A DNA stretch of 64,000 nt from Palsa-504 sp963739615 (GCA_963739615.1 CAVUBD010000032.1:166427-230426), one strand, 5' to 3'; positions 7,807-16,634 are shown, counted from the first letter of the stretch. Notes: a model not told the origin generated them from the sequence alone. Numbers and translations are program-made.

Positions 7807-10329
7807 ATGGGAACAACGGCTGAGCTGATCGCTGACCTGGCTGAATCCGGCACCGAGTGCGTTCTCGCCGAGGTGCTGGCTGACCTCATGAGCGTCGAGC
7901 AGGTGCCGGCCGACAGCCACTTCTTCGAAGACCTGGGCGCCGACTCGCTGGTGATGGCCAAGTTCTGCGCGCGGCTCAGGAAGCGCGAGGGCCTGCCGTC
8001 GGTGTCGATGAAGGACATCTACGCGCACCCGACGATCAGGAGCCTGGCCGGGTCATTCGGGATGGCCGGGCCGTCCGGGGCGGCCGGGCCGTCCGGAGTG
8101 GCCACGGCCAGGGCCGAGGTGGACGCGGACGCGGTAGCGACCCTGATCCGGCCGCGGGATCCGGTCCTGCTCCAGCCGGTGGCGCGGGCCAGCACGCGGC
8201 AGTACGTCATGTGCGGAGCGCTGCAGCTGCTGTTCTTCCTCGGGTACGCGTGGGCGGCCGCGCTCGTCGGTGCCCGGGCCTACGGGTGGATCTCGGCCGC
8301 CCAGGGCTACGAGGAGATCTACCTGCGGTCGGTGCTCTTCGGCGGCGCGGGCTTCATCGTCCTTTGCTCCCTGCCGATCCTGGTCAAGTGGGTGCTCATC
8401 GGCCGGTGGGAGCCGCAGCAGATCCGCATCTGGAGCCTGGGCTACGTGCGTTTCTGGATCGTCAGGACACTGGTCCGGTCGAACCCGCTGGCCTTCCTGA
8501 CCGTCGGCTCCCCGTTGTACGTGTGGTACCTGCGGGCACTGGGAGCCAAGGTCGGGAAGGGCACGGTGATCTTCTCCCGGCAGGTGCCGGTGTGCACCGA
8601 CCTGCTCACCATCGGCGCGGACACGGTGATCCGCAAGGACTCGTTCTTCGGCTGCTACCGGGCGCACGGGGGCTGGATCCAGACCGGCACGGTCACCATC
8701 GGCCGCAACGTCTTCATCGGCGAGAAGACCGTGCTCGACATCAACACCTCCATGGGCGACGTGTCGCAGCTCGGTCACGCGTCCGCGCTGCACAGCGGCC
8801 AGGCGGTACCGGTAGGCCAGCGCTGGCACGGGTCTCCTGGCCAGCGCACCGACCTGAATTACCTGCGGGTCTCGGCCAGGCGCTGCGGCACGTTCCGCCG
8901 GTTCAGGTTCGGTGCCGTCACCTTGTTCTGCCTGTTCTTCCTGTACCTGCCGCTGGTCGAGGGGGCTGTGTTCCTGCTGCTGACCGCGGTGCCGATGCTC
9001 GGCAAGGTACTGGATCCGCGGATGGACGCCATCACGTCGCCCGGACTGTACGCCGACGCGGTTTTCGTGTCGCTTGTGCTGTTCTTCGGCCCTGTCCTCC
9101 TGGGCCTGATCGTCATCGCCATCGTTCCCCGGCTGCTCAGCGGGTTCGTCAAGCCATGCGCGGTCTATCCGCTTTACGGGTTCCACGACCGGATCCACCG
9201 GGCGATCGTGCGCCTGACCGGCGCGAAGTTCTTCACGCGCCTGTTCGGTGACAGCTCCTTTATCGTCTACTACCTGCGCTGGCTCGGGTATGACCTGCGC
9301 GAGGTCGAGCAGACCGGGTCGAACTTCGGCACGGAGGTGGGGCACGAGACCCCGTACCTGAGCATCATCGGCAGCGGGACGATGGTCGCCGACGGCCTGT
9401 CGATCATGAACGCCGACTTCTCGACCACGTCCTTCCGCGTCGCCCCGGTGTATATCGGGGGACACAGCTTCTTCGGGAACAACATCGCGTATCCGGCCGG
9501 CGGCCGGACGGGCGATAACTGCCTCATCGCGACCAAGGCGATGATCCCGCTCGACGGGGAGATCCGCACCGGGGTGGGCCTGCTCGGCTCGCCGTCCTTC
9601 GAGATCCCGCGAACGGTCGAGCGCGACCTGGCGTTCGACGACCTCGGCAAGGGAGACGAACTGCGCCTCCGGCTGCACGCGAAGAACTGGCACAACCTGC
9701 GGACCATGGGCATCTTCTTGTTCGGGCGCTGGCTGCAGGCCTTCCTCGTCACCGTGTTCACGCTGGCCGCCTTCGACTCCTACGGCGGGTTCGCCCAGCT
9801 GGAGATGGCCGCCTTGTTGGTGCTCAGCGTCCTGGTCACCTCGGTCTACTTCGTGCTCCTCGAGCGCGTGATCAAGGGCTTCCGCCGGCTGCAGCCGAAG
9901 TACTGCTCGATCTATGACCCGTATTTCTGGCGGCACGAGCGCCTCTGGAAAGTACCGGGAGAGGGATACCTGCATATGTTCGACGGCACCCCGTTCAAGA
10001 ACCTGATCTGGCGAGGGCTGGGCGTCCGGATCGGCAAGAGGGTCTTCGACGACGGCTGCTACATGACCGAGCGGACCCTGACCACCATCGGCGACGACGT
10101 GATGCTCAACGCCGGAACCAAGATCCAGTGCCACTCGCAGGAGGACGGCACCTTTAAGTCCGACCGGACCACGATCGGCGACGGCTGCACGCTCGGGGTC
10201 GGCGCGATGGTCCATTACGGCGTGACCATGGGCGACGGATCGGTGCTCGCCCCGGACTCCTTCCTGATGAAGGGCGAGGAAATCCCGCCGCACGCGCGGT
10301 GGGGCGGCAACCCGGCGAGGGAGATGTGA
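7807..10329 (+). CDS. Carrier protein fused to Pls/PosA-type NRPS terminal membrane domain
   Basis: ATG 7807 follows GGGGGAG (7792-7798). The 840-residue protein starts with a carrier domain (about 10-85; FFEDLGADSLVMAKF, phosphopantetheine serine about 47). A Pro/Gly/Ala linker follows, then three alternating sets of membrane helices (about 135-205, 370-455, 640-700) and left-handed beta-helix hexapeptide segments (about 235-325, 490-610, 735-835; for example TIGADTVIRKDSFFG, VTIGRNVFIGEKTVL, TIGDGCTLGVGAMVHYG). This is the layout of the terminal domain of Pls/PosA synthetases (TIGR02353), such as epsilon-poly-lysine synthetase. Here it has no adenylation domain of its own. It probably works in the membrane with the NRPS encoded one base downstream. 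Its exact chemistry is unknown. Confidence 0.85.
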   Translation: MGTTAELIADLAESGTECVLAEVLADLMSVEQVPADSHFFEDLGADSLVMAKFCARLRKREGLPSVSMKDIYAHPTIRSLAGSFGMAGPSGAAGPSGVATARAEVDADAVATLIRPRDPVLLQPVARASTRQYVMCGALQLLFFLGYAWAAALVGARAYGWISAAQGYEEIYLRSVLFGGAGFIVLCSLPILVKWVLIGRWEPQQIRIWSLGYVRFWIVRTLVRSNPLAFLTVGSPLYVWYLRALGAKVGKGTVIFSRQVPVCTDLLTIGADTVIRKDSFFGCYRAHGGWIQTGTVTIGRNVFIGEKTVLDINTSMGDVSQLGHASALHSGQAVPVGQRWHGSPGQRTDLNYLRVSARRCGTFRRFRFGAVTLFCLFFLYLPLVEGAVFLLLTAVPMLGKVLDPRMDAITSPGLYADAVFVSLVLFFGPVLLGLIVIAIVPRLLSGFVKPCAVYPLYGFHDRIHRAIVRLTGAKFFTRLFGDSSFIVYYLRWLGYDLREVEQTGSNFGTEVGHETPYLSIIGSGTMVADGLSIMNADFSTTSFRVAPVYIGGHSFFGNNIAYPAGGRTGDNCLIATKAMIPLDGEIRTGVGLLGSPSFEIPRTVERDLAFDDLGKGDELRLRLHAKNWHNLRTMGIFLFGRWLQAFLVTVFTLAAFDSYGGFAQLEMAALLVLSVLVTSVYFVLLERVIKGFRRLQPKYCSIYDPYFWRHERLWKVPGEGYLHMFDGTPFKNLIWRGLGVRIGKRVFDDGCYMTERTLTTIGDDVMLNAGTKIQCHSQEDGTFKSDRTTIGDGCTLGVGAMVHYGVTMGDGSVLAPDSFLMKGEEIPPHARWGGNPAREM

Positions 10330-10330
10330 C

Positions 10331-13300
10331 ATGACCACTATCAGCTTGCATGACGCGACAGCCGACGCTGGGGCTTGGGCCGGCCGGGGAGCTGACCGCG
10401 AGTTCTGGCGCGGCGTGCTGCTGGCCGGCGGGCTCACCGCGATCCCGCGCTGGACCCTCGATCCGGTGCCCGGCGTCGCCACGCACGAGGAGAGCATCCC
10501 CGGCGACCTGGTGGCGAGGTTGCGCAAGCGGGCGGCCGAGGTGGGCGTGCCGCTGAGTTCGGTGCTGCTGGCCGCGCACGCCAGGGTGCTCGCCGCGCTC
10601 GGCGGCGAGTCCGAGGTCGTGACCGGCTACGTGGCCGCGCCCGGCGCACGGCCGCTGCCCTGCCGTCTGGCGACCGGAGCTGGCTCGTGGCGGACGGTCC
10701 TGCTGGACACCCACCGGGCCGAATGGGAACTGCTGTCGCACCAGGACTTCGGCGTCGATGAACTCCGGGGCGAGCTTGGCCTGACCGGGCCGCTCTTCGA
10801 GACCGTGTTCGATTCGGTCGGCGACGACGGCAAGCTGGCCGGGGACACCGTACTGCGGGTGGGGATCTGGCCGCACCGCGGCCGGGTCGTGCTGCGCCTG
10901 CGGTACCGGACCGACGTGCTCAAGGCGGACGGCGCGGCCCGGATCGCCGGCTATCACCGCACCGCGCTCGAGCTGATCGCCGCGGATCCGGAGGCCGAGC
11001 ACGAACGGCAATCCCTGCTGTCCGGCGGGGAGCTGCGCTTCCAGCTCGAAGGGCTCGCCGGACCGCACAGGGAGCTGCCGGACCGGCGGGTGCACGAGCT
11101 GTTCGAGCAGCGGGTCCGGTCCCACCCGGACGCTGTCGCGGCCGCGCACGGCGACAGGCAGTGGACCTATTGCGAGCTCAACGCGCGCGCGAACCGGCTG
11201 GCACGAGCCCTGCTGGCGCGGGGACTTCGCCGCGAGGGGGTCGTCGCGGTGGTGACCGAGCGGAACCTGGACTGGATGGCCGCCGTCCTGGCGGTCTTCA
11301 AGGCCGGCGGCGCGTACCTGCCGATCGAGCCGCATTTCCCTGCCGACCGGATCGCGATCGCGCTGTCCCGGGCCGGGTGCGAGCTGGTGCTGACCGAACC
11401 AGGCAGCACCGCCACGCTGGGCCGGGCCCTGGACTCGCTGCCCGGCATCGCGACGCTGCTGGCCGAGACGGCCTACGCCGAGAACCACGCCGACGATGAC
11501 CTCGGCGTCGAGGTCACGCCGGACCAGCTGGCCTACATCTACTTCACCTCCGGCTCCACCGGTGAGCCCAAGGGTGCGATGTGCGAGCACGCGGGCATGC
11601 TCAACCACCTCTACGCCAAGCTCGACGACCTGCAGATCGACTCGGGGCAGGTGGTCGCCCAGACCGCGCCCCAGTGCTTCGACATCTCGCTGTGGCAGCT
11701 GATTTCCGGGCTGCTGGCCGGCGGGCGGACCCTGCTGGTCGAGCAGGAGGTAATCCTGGACGTCCAGCGGTTCCTGGACAAGATCGTCGACAGCCAGGTC
11801 GCGATCTTGCAGGTCGTGCCCTCCTACCTCGAGGTCGTGCTGTCCTACCTGGAGCGGCAGCCGCGAGAGCTGCCGGACCTGCGGTGCGTGTCGGTGACCG
11901 GCGAGGCGCTGAAGAAGGAGCTCGCCCAGCGCTGGTTCGCGGCCCAGCCGGGGATCAAGCTGGTCAACGCGTACGGGCTGACCGAGACCTCGGACGATAC
12001 CAACCACGAGGTCATGGAGCGGGCGCCGGAGGGCGACCGGGTCTCGCTGGGCCGTCCCGTCAGCAACGTGCGCATCTACATCGTCGACGAGCACCTGTCG
12101 CCGGTGCCGCTGGGCGCGCCCGGCCTCATCGCATTCTCCGGGGTCTGCGTCGGCCGCGGCTACATCAACGACCCAGAACGCACCCAGCTGGCCTACCTGG
12201 CCGATCCGCATCACCGGGGGCAGCGGCTCTACCTGGGCGGCGACTACGGCCGCTGGCAACCGGACGGCAAGCTGGAGTTCCTCGGCCGCCGTGACAGCCA
12301 GGTCAAGATCAGCGGCTTCCGCATCGAGATCGGCGAGATCGAGAACATCCTGCTCCGGGTGCCGGGGGTCCGCGACGGCGCCGTGGTGGTCACCGGGCGG
12401 CCCGGCGAAGGCGCGGGCCAGCGACTGGTGGCCTTCTGCTCGGGCCCGCGGCCGCGGCCGGCCAGCGCCCTGCGGGACCGGCTGAGTCAGTCGCTGCCGG
12501 AGTACATGATCCCGGCGGCGTTCCACTGGCGGGAAAACCTGCCGCTGACGGCCAACGGCAAGATCGACAGGAAGACGCTGACGGCGCAGGCCGCGGAGCT
12601 TGACGTCGCCGTGGCGGACCATCAGGCGCCTCGCACGGCCACCGAACGGCGGCTGGCGGCCGCCTGGGCGACCGTGCTGGGCATCCCACCGGACCAGATC
12701 GGCCGGCACGACAACTTCTTTGACCGGGGCGGTTCGTCGCTGTCGGCCGTGAAGCTCGCGATCACCCTGGACCGGGCGGTATCGCTCAAGGAGCTTACCC
12801 GCCACCCGGTCCTCGCCGATCTGGCCGGACTGGTCGACCGGACCACGGATCAGCGCGCCGGGCTGCTCCAGTCGTTGCTGGAACCGCAGGGCGAGCGGGC
12901 CGCGGCCCTGGTGTGCTTTCCTTACGCAGGCGGCAACGCGGTGAACTTCCAGTCGATGGCCAGCGCGCTGCGGGGCAGCGGCCTGGCCGTTTACGCCGTC
13001 GAGCTGCCCGGTCACGACCTGGCCGGGCAGGACGAACCGTTCGCGCCGATGGCCGAGGTGGTCGGGCAGGTCGTCGACGAGATCATCCGGAGCGGCCTGA
13101 CCAGGGTCCTGCTCTGGGGTCATTCCTCGGGCGCCGCGTTCGCCGTGGAGACGGCCAGGAAACTACGTGAGCACGGGGTGGACGTCCAGCGGGTGTTCCT
13201 CGGCGCGCAACTGCCCGGGCAGGCCGCGGGCCGGCGCGCCGCCGTCGCCGGGCTGACCGGGCGGAGCAACGCCGAGATCGCCGCCGCGCTGAGCGCGGAC

Positions 13301-13633
13301 GGCGGCTACACCGAACTCAGCGAGCTTGACGCGCGGCACGCCGAGCAGATCGGTGCCGCCTACCGGCACGACTGCGTATCGGCCCACCGATATCTCGCCG
13401 ATGCCCTGGACCGCCCGCCGGCGGTGAAGCTGTCCGTGCCGGTAACCGTGGTCGTGGCCGCCGACGACCCGGCCACGGCGGATTTCGCGCGCCGGCACCG
13501 CGACTGGCGGCTCCTGGCCGACCAGGTCGACCTGCATGAGCTGGCCGACGGCGGTCACTACTTCCCGCGCACCCGCCCGGCCGAGGCGGCGAAGCCCGTG
13601 CTCCGGGCCGCCGGGGTCCGGGTTTCTTCGTAA
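10331..13633 (+). CDS. NRPS module: partial condensation - adenylation - carrier - thioesterase
   Basis: The ATG lies one base after the previous stop, with GGGAG upstream. Of 1100 residues, about 20-220 resemble only the C-terminal half of a condensation domain and lack HHxxxDG. About 245-750 are adenylation (YFTSGSTGEPKG; NAYGLTET; KISGFRIEIGEIEN). About 775-840 are a carrier (DNFFDRGGSSLSAVKL). About 855-1090 are a type I thioesterase (GHSSGAAF nucleophile; GGHYFP histidine). My reading of the pocket code is D-I-W-Q-S-T-A-D-D, with two acidic residues that could suit a basic amino acid. With SbnA/SbnB beside it, Dap or an N-substituted Dap is the likely substrate. The set recalls dapdiamide DdaD (A-T-TE). 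Substrate and product are inference. Confidence 0.9.
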   Translation: MTTISLHDATADAGAWAGRGADREFWRGVLLAGGLTAIPRWTLDPVPGVATHEESIPGDLVARLRKRAAEVGVPLSSVLLAAHARVLAALGGESEVVTGYVAAPGARPLPCRLATGAGSWRTVLLDTHRAEWELLSHQDFGVDELRGELGLTGPLFETVFDSVGDDGKLAGDTVLRVGIWPHRGRVVLRLRYRTDVLKADGAARIAGYHRTALELIAADPEAEHERQSLLSGGELRFQLEGLAGPHRELPDRRVHELFEQRVRSHPDAVAAAHGDRQWTYCELNARANRLARALLARGLRREGVVAVVTERNLDWMAAVLAVFKAGGAYLPIEPHFPADRIAIALSRAGCELVLTEPGSTATLGRALDSLPGIATLLAETAYAENHADDDLGVEVTPDQLAYIYFTSGSTGEPKGAMCEHAGMLNHLYAKLDDLQIDSGQVVAQTAPQCFDISLWQLISGLLAGGRTLLVEQEVILDVQRFLDKIVDSQVAILQVVPSYLEVVLSYLERQPRELPDLRCVSVTGEALKKELAQRWFAAQPGIKLVNAYGLTETSDDTNHEVMERAPEGDRVSLGRPVSNVRIYIVDEHLSPVPLGAPGLIAFSGVCVGRGYINDPERTQLAYLADPHHRGQRLYLGGDYGRWQPDGKLEFLGRRDSQVKISGFRIEIGEIENILLRVPGVRDGAVVVTGRPGEGAGQRLVAFCSGPRPRPASALRDRLSQSLPEYMIPAAFHWRENLPLTANGKIDRKTLTAQAAELDVAVADHQAPRTATERRLAAAWATVLGIPPDQIGRHDNFFDRGGSSLSAVKLAITLDRAVSLKELTRHPVLADLAGLVDRTTDQRAGLLQSLLEPQGERAAALVCFPYAGGNAVNFQSMASALRGSGLAVYAVELPGHDLAGQDEPFAPMAEVVGQVVDEIIRSGLTRVLLWGHSSGAAFAVETARKLREHGVDVQRVFLGAQLPGQAAGRRAAVAGLTGRSNAEIAAALSADGGYTELSELDARHAEQIGAAYRHDCVSAHRYLADALDRPPAVKLSVPVTVVVAADDPATADFARRHRDWRLLADQVDLHELADGGHYFPRTRPAEAAKPVLRAAGVRVSS

Positions 13634-13656
13634 GCAGCAACAGAAAGGACATCGAG

Positions 13657-14673
13657 ATGTCGCATTCAACCCCGGCGTCCCTGCTGGACGTCAACCTGCA
13701 AGCCGGACGGCCTCCGGTGCTGCGGGCCGAGGCCGCCGGCGGTGCCGTCGGCTGGGCAGCCGGCTGGGCGGCTGACCACCGGGACGCGCTGCGGGCGGTC
13801 ATCGCCGAGCACGGCTGCGTCCTGGTCCGCGGCCTCGGGCTCCGCGATGCCGCCGAGACCGGCACCGTGTTCGGCCGGCTGGCCACTGAACTGATGACCG
13901 AGAAGGAGTTCTTCGCGGCCAGGCGGACCTTCGCCAACGGCCTGTACTCCGCGTCGAAATGGCCGCCGAACCAGCAGATGTGCATGCACCACGAACTAAG
14001 TTACACGCTCGAGTTCCCCGGCCTGATGATGTTCGCGTGCCTGCACGCGGCGTCGTCGGGCGGGGCCACCGCGGTGGCCGACTCGCCGACGGTGCTTCGT
14101 GCCCTGCCCGCCGAGCTGGTCAGCCGGTTCGAGCGCGAGGGCTGGGTACTCACCCGCAACTACAACGACGACATCGGGGCCTCGGTCGCCGAGGCGTTCG
14201 GCACCGACGACCGCCGTGCCGTCGAGGGGTACTGCCGCGCCAACGCGATCGAGTTCCAGTGGCAGCCCGACGGCGGGCTGCGCACCAGGCAGCGCCGCAG
14301 CGCCGTGGTCCGGCATCCGCGCACCGGCCAGCGCTGCTGGTTCAACCAGATCGCGTTCCTCAACGAGCGGACCATAGATCCGGAGGTGCGCGAGTACCTG
14401 GTGGACGTCTACGGCGAGGACGGGCTGCCGTTCAACACCCGCTTCGGACACGGCGACCCGATCGGCGAGGACGTCGTGCAGCTGATCAACGAGGTTTACG
14501 AGGCTCATACCGCCCGGGAGCCCTGGCAGGCCGGCGACGTGCTGCTCGTGGACAACGTCCGGACCGCGCACAGCCGGGAGGCCTTCACCGGACCGCGCGA
14601 AGTGCTCGTCGCGATGACCGATCCGGTCCGCCTGGCCGACTGCTCGCCGACCATCGAGGTGGCCGCCCGATGA
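13657..14673 (+). CDS. TauD/TfdA-like Fe(II)/2-oxoglutarate-dependent oxygenase
   Basis: AAAGGA precedes ATG 13657. The 338-residue enzyme has the clavaminate-synthase/TauD fold. The facial triad is visible as H111-x-E113 in MHHELSYTLEFPG and H305 in DNVRTAHSREAF, with R309-region residues for 2-oxoglutarate. An HxE rather than HxD pair is common in the SyrP-like branch that works on carrier-bound amino acids. ARHPRTGQRCWFNQIAF-like sequence near the middle also fits that branch. In dapdiamide synthesis the homologue DdaC epoxidises an acyl-Dap held on the NRPS. By analogy this enzyme may oxidise the Dap unit on the neighbouring carrier. It overlaps the next gene by ATGA. Confidence 0.85.
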   Translation: MSHSTPASLLDVNLQAGRPPVLRAEAAGGAVGWAAGWAADHRDALRAVIAEHGCVLVRGLGLRDAAETGTVFGRLATELMTEKEFFAARRTFANGLYSASKWPPNQQMCMHHELSYTLEFPGLMMFACLHAASSGGATAVADSPTVLRALPAELVSRFEREGWVLTRNYNDDIGASVAEAFGTDDRRAVEGYCRANAIEFQWQPDGGLRTRQRRSAVVRHPRTGQRCWFNQIAFLNERTIDPEVREYLVDVYGEDGLPFNTRFGHGDPIGEDVVQLINEVYEAHTAREPWQAGDVLLVDNVRTAHSREAFTGPREVLVAMTDPVRLADCSPTIEVAAR

Positions 14674-15698
14674 GCACCGTCGTGCCGTCGTTCGCGGTGA
14701 TCCCGGGGGCTCAGGTCCAGCAGGCACTGCAAGGACGCCAGAAGCAGATCATGGAACTGGTCGAGGCCACCTACCGGCTGCACAGCGCCGGCGACTCGGT
14801 GAACCCGCCGTCGTACTTCCTGCGCTTCCCCGACCGCCCATCGGACCGGATCATCGCGCTGCCCGCCTCGATCGGCGAGCCGCTCCGGGTGGATGGCCTG
14901 AAGTGGATCTCCAGCTTTCCAGGGAATGTCGAGGCTGGCCTCCCGCGGGCCTCGGCCGTGCTCATCCTCAACGACCACGACACCGGCTATCCGTTCGCCT
15001 GCCTGGAGAGCTCGATCATCAGCGCCACCAGGACGGCCTCGCTGGCGGCGTCGGCGGCTGACTGGCTCAGCCGCGGGACGCCGCGTCCGGCCCGGGTGGG
15101 GTTCTTCGGGACGGGCCTGATCGCCCGCTACATCCATACCTTCCTGACCGGAACCGGCTGGTCGTTCGATGAGATCGGCGTGCACGACCTGTCGGCGGCC
15201 AGCGCGGCCGGCTTCCGCGGTTACCTGGAGCAGCCGGGCGAGGCCGGCCGGGTTACGGTGTACGACAGCGCGGAGCAGCTGATACGGTCCAGCGACCTGG
15301 TGGTCTTCGCCACGATCGCCGGGCAGCCGCACGTCAGCGACCTGTCGTGGTTCTCGCACCATCCCCTGGTGCTGCACGTGTCGCTGCGCGACCTCGCGCC
15401 GGAGATCCTGCTCGCCTCGACCAACATCGTCGACGACGTGGAGCACTGCCTGAAGGCGAACACCTCGCCGCACCTGGCGGAGCAGCTCACCGGCGGCCGG
15501 GACTTCCTGGCCGGCACGCTGGACGACGTGATGGCGGGGCGAGTGGCGGTGCCGGCTGACCGGCCGGCGGTGTTCTCCCCGTTCGGCCTCGGCGTGCTGG
15601 ACCTGGCGGTGGGCAAGTACGTCTACGACGAGGTCGCCCGCGCCGGCGAGCTGCACGTCATCGACGACTTCTTCCACGAGCTGCGCCGTTACGGCTGA
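14670..15698 (+). CDS. sbnB: SbnB-like N-(2-amino-2-carboxyethyl)-L-glutamate dehydrogenase
   Basis: ATG 14670 overlaps the oxygenase stop (ATGA). The 342-residue protein belongs to the ornithine cyclodeaminase/mu-crystallin family. An N-terminal catalytic half carries NPPSYFLRF, GLKWISSFPGNVEAGLPRASA and ESSIISATRTASLAA. A Rossmann NAD site follows (RVGFFGTGLIARYIHTFL), then SDLVVFATIAGQPH. SbnB oxidises the SbnA product with NAD+ and releases 2,3-diaminopropionate. Its presence makes the Dap assignment for the cluster firm at the family level. It is the last gene before a strand switch, so it probably ends the operon. Confidence 0.9.
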   Translation: MSTVVPSFAVIPGAQVQQALQGRQKQIMELVEATYRLHSAGDSVNPPSYFLRFPDRPSDRIIALPASIGEPLRVDGLKWISSFPGNVEAGLPRASAVLILNDHDTGYPFACLESSIISATRTASLAASAADWLSRGTPRPARVGFFGTGLIARYIHTFLTGTGWSFDEIGVHDLSAASAAGFRGYLEQPGEAGRVTVYDSAEQLIRSSDLVVFATIAGQPHVSDLSWFSHHPLVLHVSLRDLAPEILLASTNIVDDVEHCLKANTSPHLAEQLTGGRDFLAGTLDDVMAGRVAVPADRPAVFSPFGLGVLDLAVGKYVYDEVARAGELHVIDDFFHELRRYG

Positions 15699-15727
15699 AA
15701 TGGCCCCGGAAGCGGGCAGGGGGGGTG

Positions 15728-16156
15728 CTAGGGGGCGGGGGGGATGTTGTAGTTCATGCGGAAGAGGTTCTGGGGGTCGTAGCGGGCCTTGAGGCGGGCT
15801 AGCTCGGCGGCGGATCCGCCCTGGATGCCGGCTACCACCAGGGCGAAGCTGAACCGGAGCCTGAGGTCGTCGGCGGGGCCCTCGATCTCGTTCGCGCCAC
15901 TCTCTATCTCATTGACAATCGTCCCGAGGACCGGGCCTGCGATGCGGGTGAAGGTCACCCGGTACGGGTGCTCCAGCGTGATCCGCTCGGTGAAGCGCTG
16001 GCCCCTGAACTCGATGTCGCGGTCGAAGACGGTGTCGCCGTGGCGCTGGGTGACCTCGCAGAAGGTCATGCTGGGCACGAACGGCAGCGCGTTGCTGGCC
16101 TTCAGCACCAGGCCGTCCCAGACGGCGGCGCGGTCCAGCACTGGCTCGCCGGGCAC
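15728..16156 (-). pseudogene. SRPBCC (DUF1857-like) protein fused to a berberine-bridge (BBE) tail
   Basis: GTG 16156 follows GAGGAGGAAC. Residues 1 to about 115 look like the AtaL/DUF1857 SRPBCC group (VLKASNALPFVPSMTFCEV; DIEFRGQRFTERITLEHP). The last 20 residues (LKARYDPQNLFRMNYNIPP) are the ending of BBE-type FAD-linked oxidases, a different fold. The junction near QGGSAAE therefore looks like a deletion that joined the front of one gene to the end of another in frame. The FAD and substrate domains of the oxidase are absent. It has a GntR-type operator 43 bp upstream of the start and may still be expressed. I call it a scar gene, although a folded SRPBCC protein is possible. Confidence 0.6.
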
Positions 16157-16198
16157 GTTCCTCCTCGCACGACCCGCGGGCCGTGGCCTGCGGTAGCT

Positions 16199-16259
16199 AA
16201 ACTGTATGCAGTTTGAGCGAGGCGTTCAAGCCTTGACGGCCAATAACTGCATGCACTTT
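16199..16259. promoter_or_regulatory. Two GntR/FCD operator copies
   Basis: AAACTGTATGCAGTTT (16199-16214) and TAACTGCATGCACTTT (16244-16259) share the spaced palindrome AAACTGnnnnCAGTTT. They sit upstream of the SRPBCC/BBE gene on the minus strand. A TTGACG hexamer near 16232 between them looks like a -35 element. Further copies at 16564 and 17645-17676 make binding by the adjacent GntR regulator likely. Confidence 0.65.
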
Positions 16260-16563
16260 GCGACTTCGCCTGTCGCGGCCCTGGCCGGGCTATACGCCGC
16301 TAAGACCCACGGCTAGGGTACGGGCGCGGGCGCGGGGCAGTCGGCCGAGATCACCGCGGAAGGTGGCGTGCATGGCTTTGCGGGCGCGGGCGCGGGCGCC
16401 GGGGCGGCTTGCGGCCGGCAGGGTGCGTGTAGCCGGGTCCGGGCCGGGATTAGCGTGGAGGACCCGGCCGACTGGAGGAAAAGGGCAACGGCAGGGTACC
16501 GGATCCTCCGCGCAGGCCGGATCCTCCGCGTTGTTCCGGCGGCAGCGGCCCGGCAGGCTGGGT
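16260..16563. other. Low-complexity GC-rich intergenic stretch
   Basis: No gene is supported. The stretch contains repeated GCGGGCGC runs (about 16318-16400). Open frames on both strands here are Arg/Ala/Gly-rich and have no family look. It separates two operator clusters of the GntR regulator. Confidence 0.5.
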
Positions 16564-16579
16564 AAAGTGTATGCAGTTA
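16564..16579. promoter_or_regulatory. GntR/FCD operator copy upstream of its own gene
   Basis: AAAGTGTATGCAGTTA matches the 16-bp operator with one change in each arm. It lies about 55 bp upstream of the gntR start, consistent with autoregulation. Confidence 0.6.
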
Positions 16580-16634
16580 TGCCTGGGTCGTGAACTTTGC
16601 GCAGCTGCCGTCGGATCAGGGGAGAATGCTGGCC

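Noticed and set aside
8053..10527. An 824-codon minus-strand frame over the Pls-type gene
   Set aside because: Same shadow effect; no recognisable domain and no ribosome site.
10154..13123. A 989-codon open frame on the minus strand across the NRPS gene
   Set aside because: It is the antisense shadow of a high-GC NRPS gene; composition is Arg/Gln/Val-rich, with no motifs, while the plus strand has full NRPS core motifs.
16290..16600. Possible small gene in the GC-rich stretch before gntR
   Set aside because: Frames are low complexity (Arg/Ala/Gly), and the stretch lies between operator copies.
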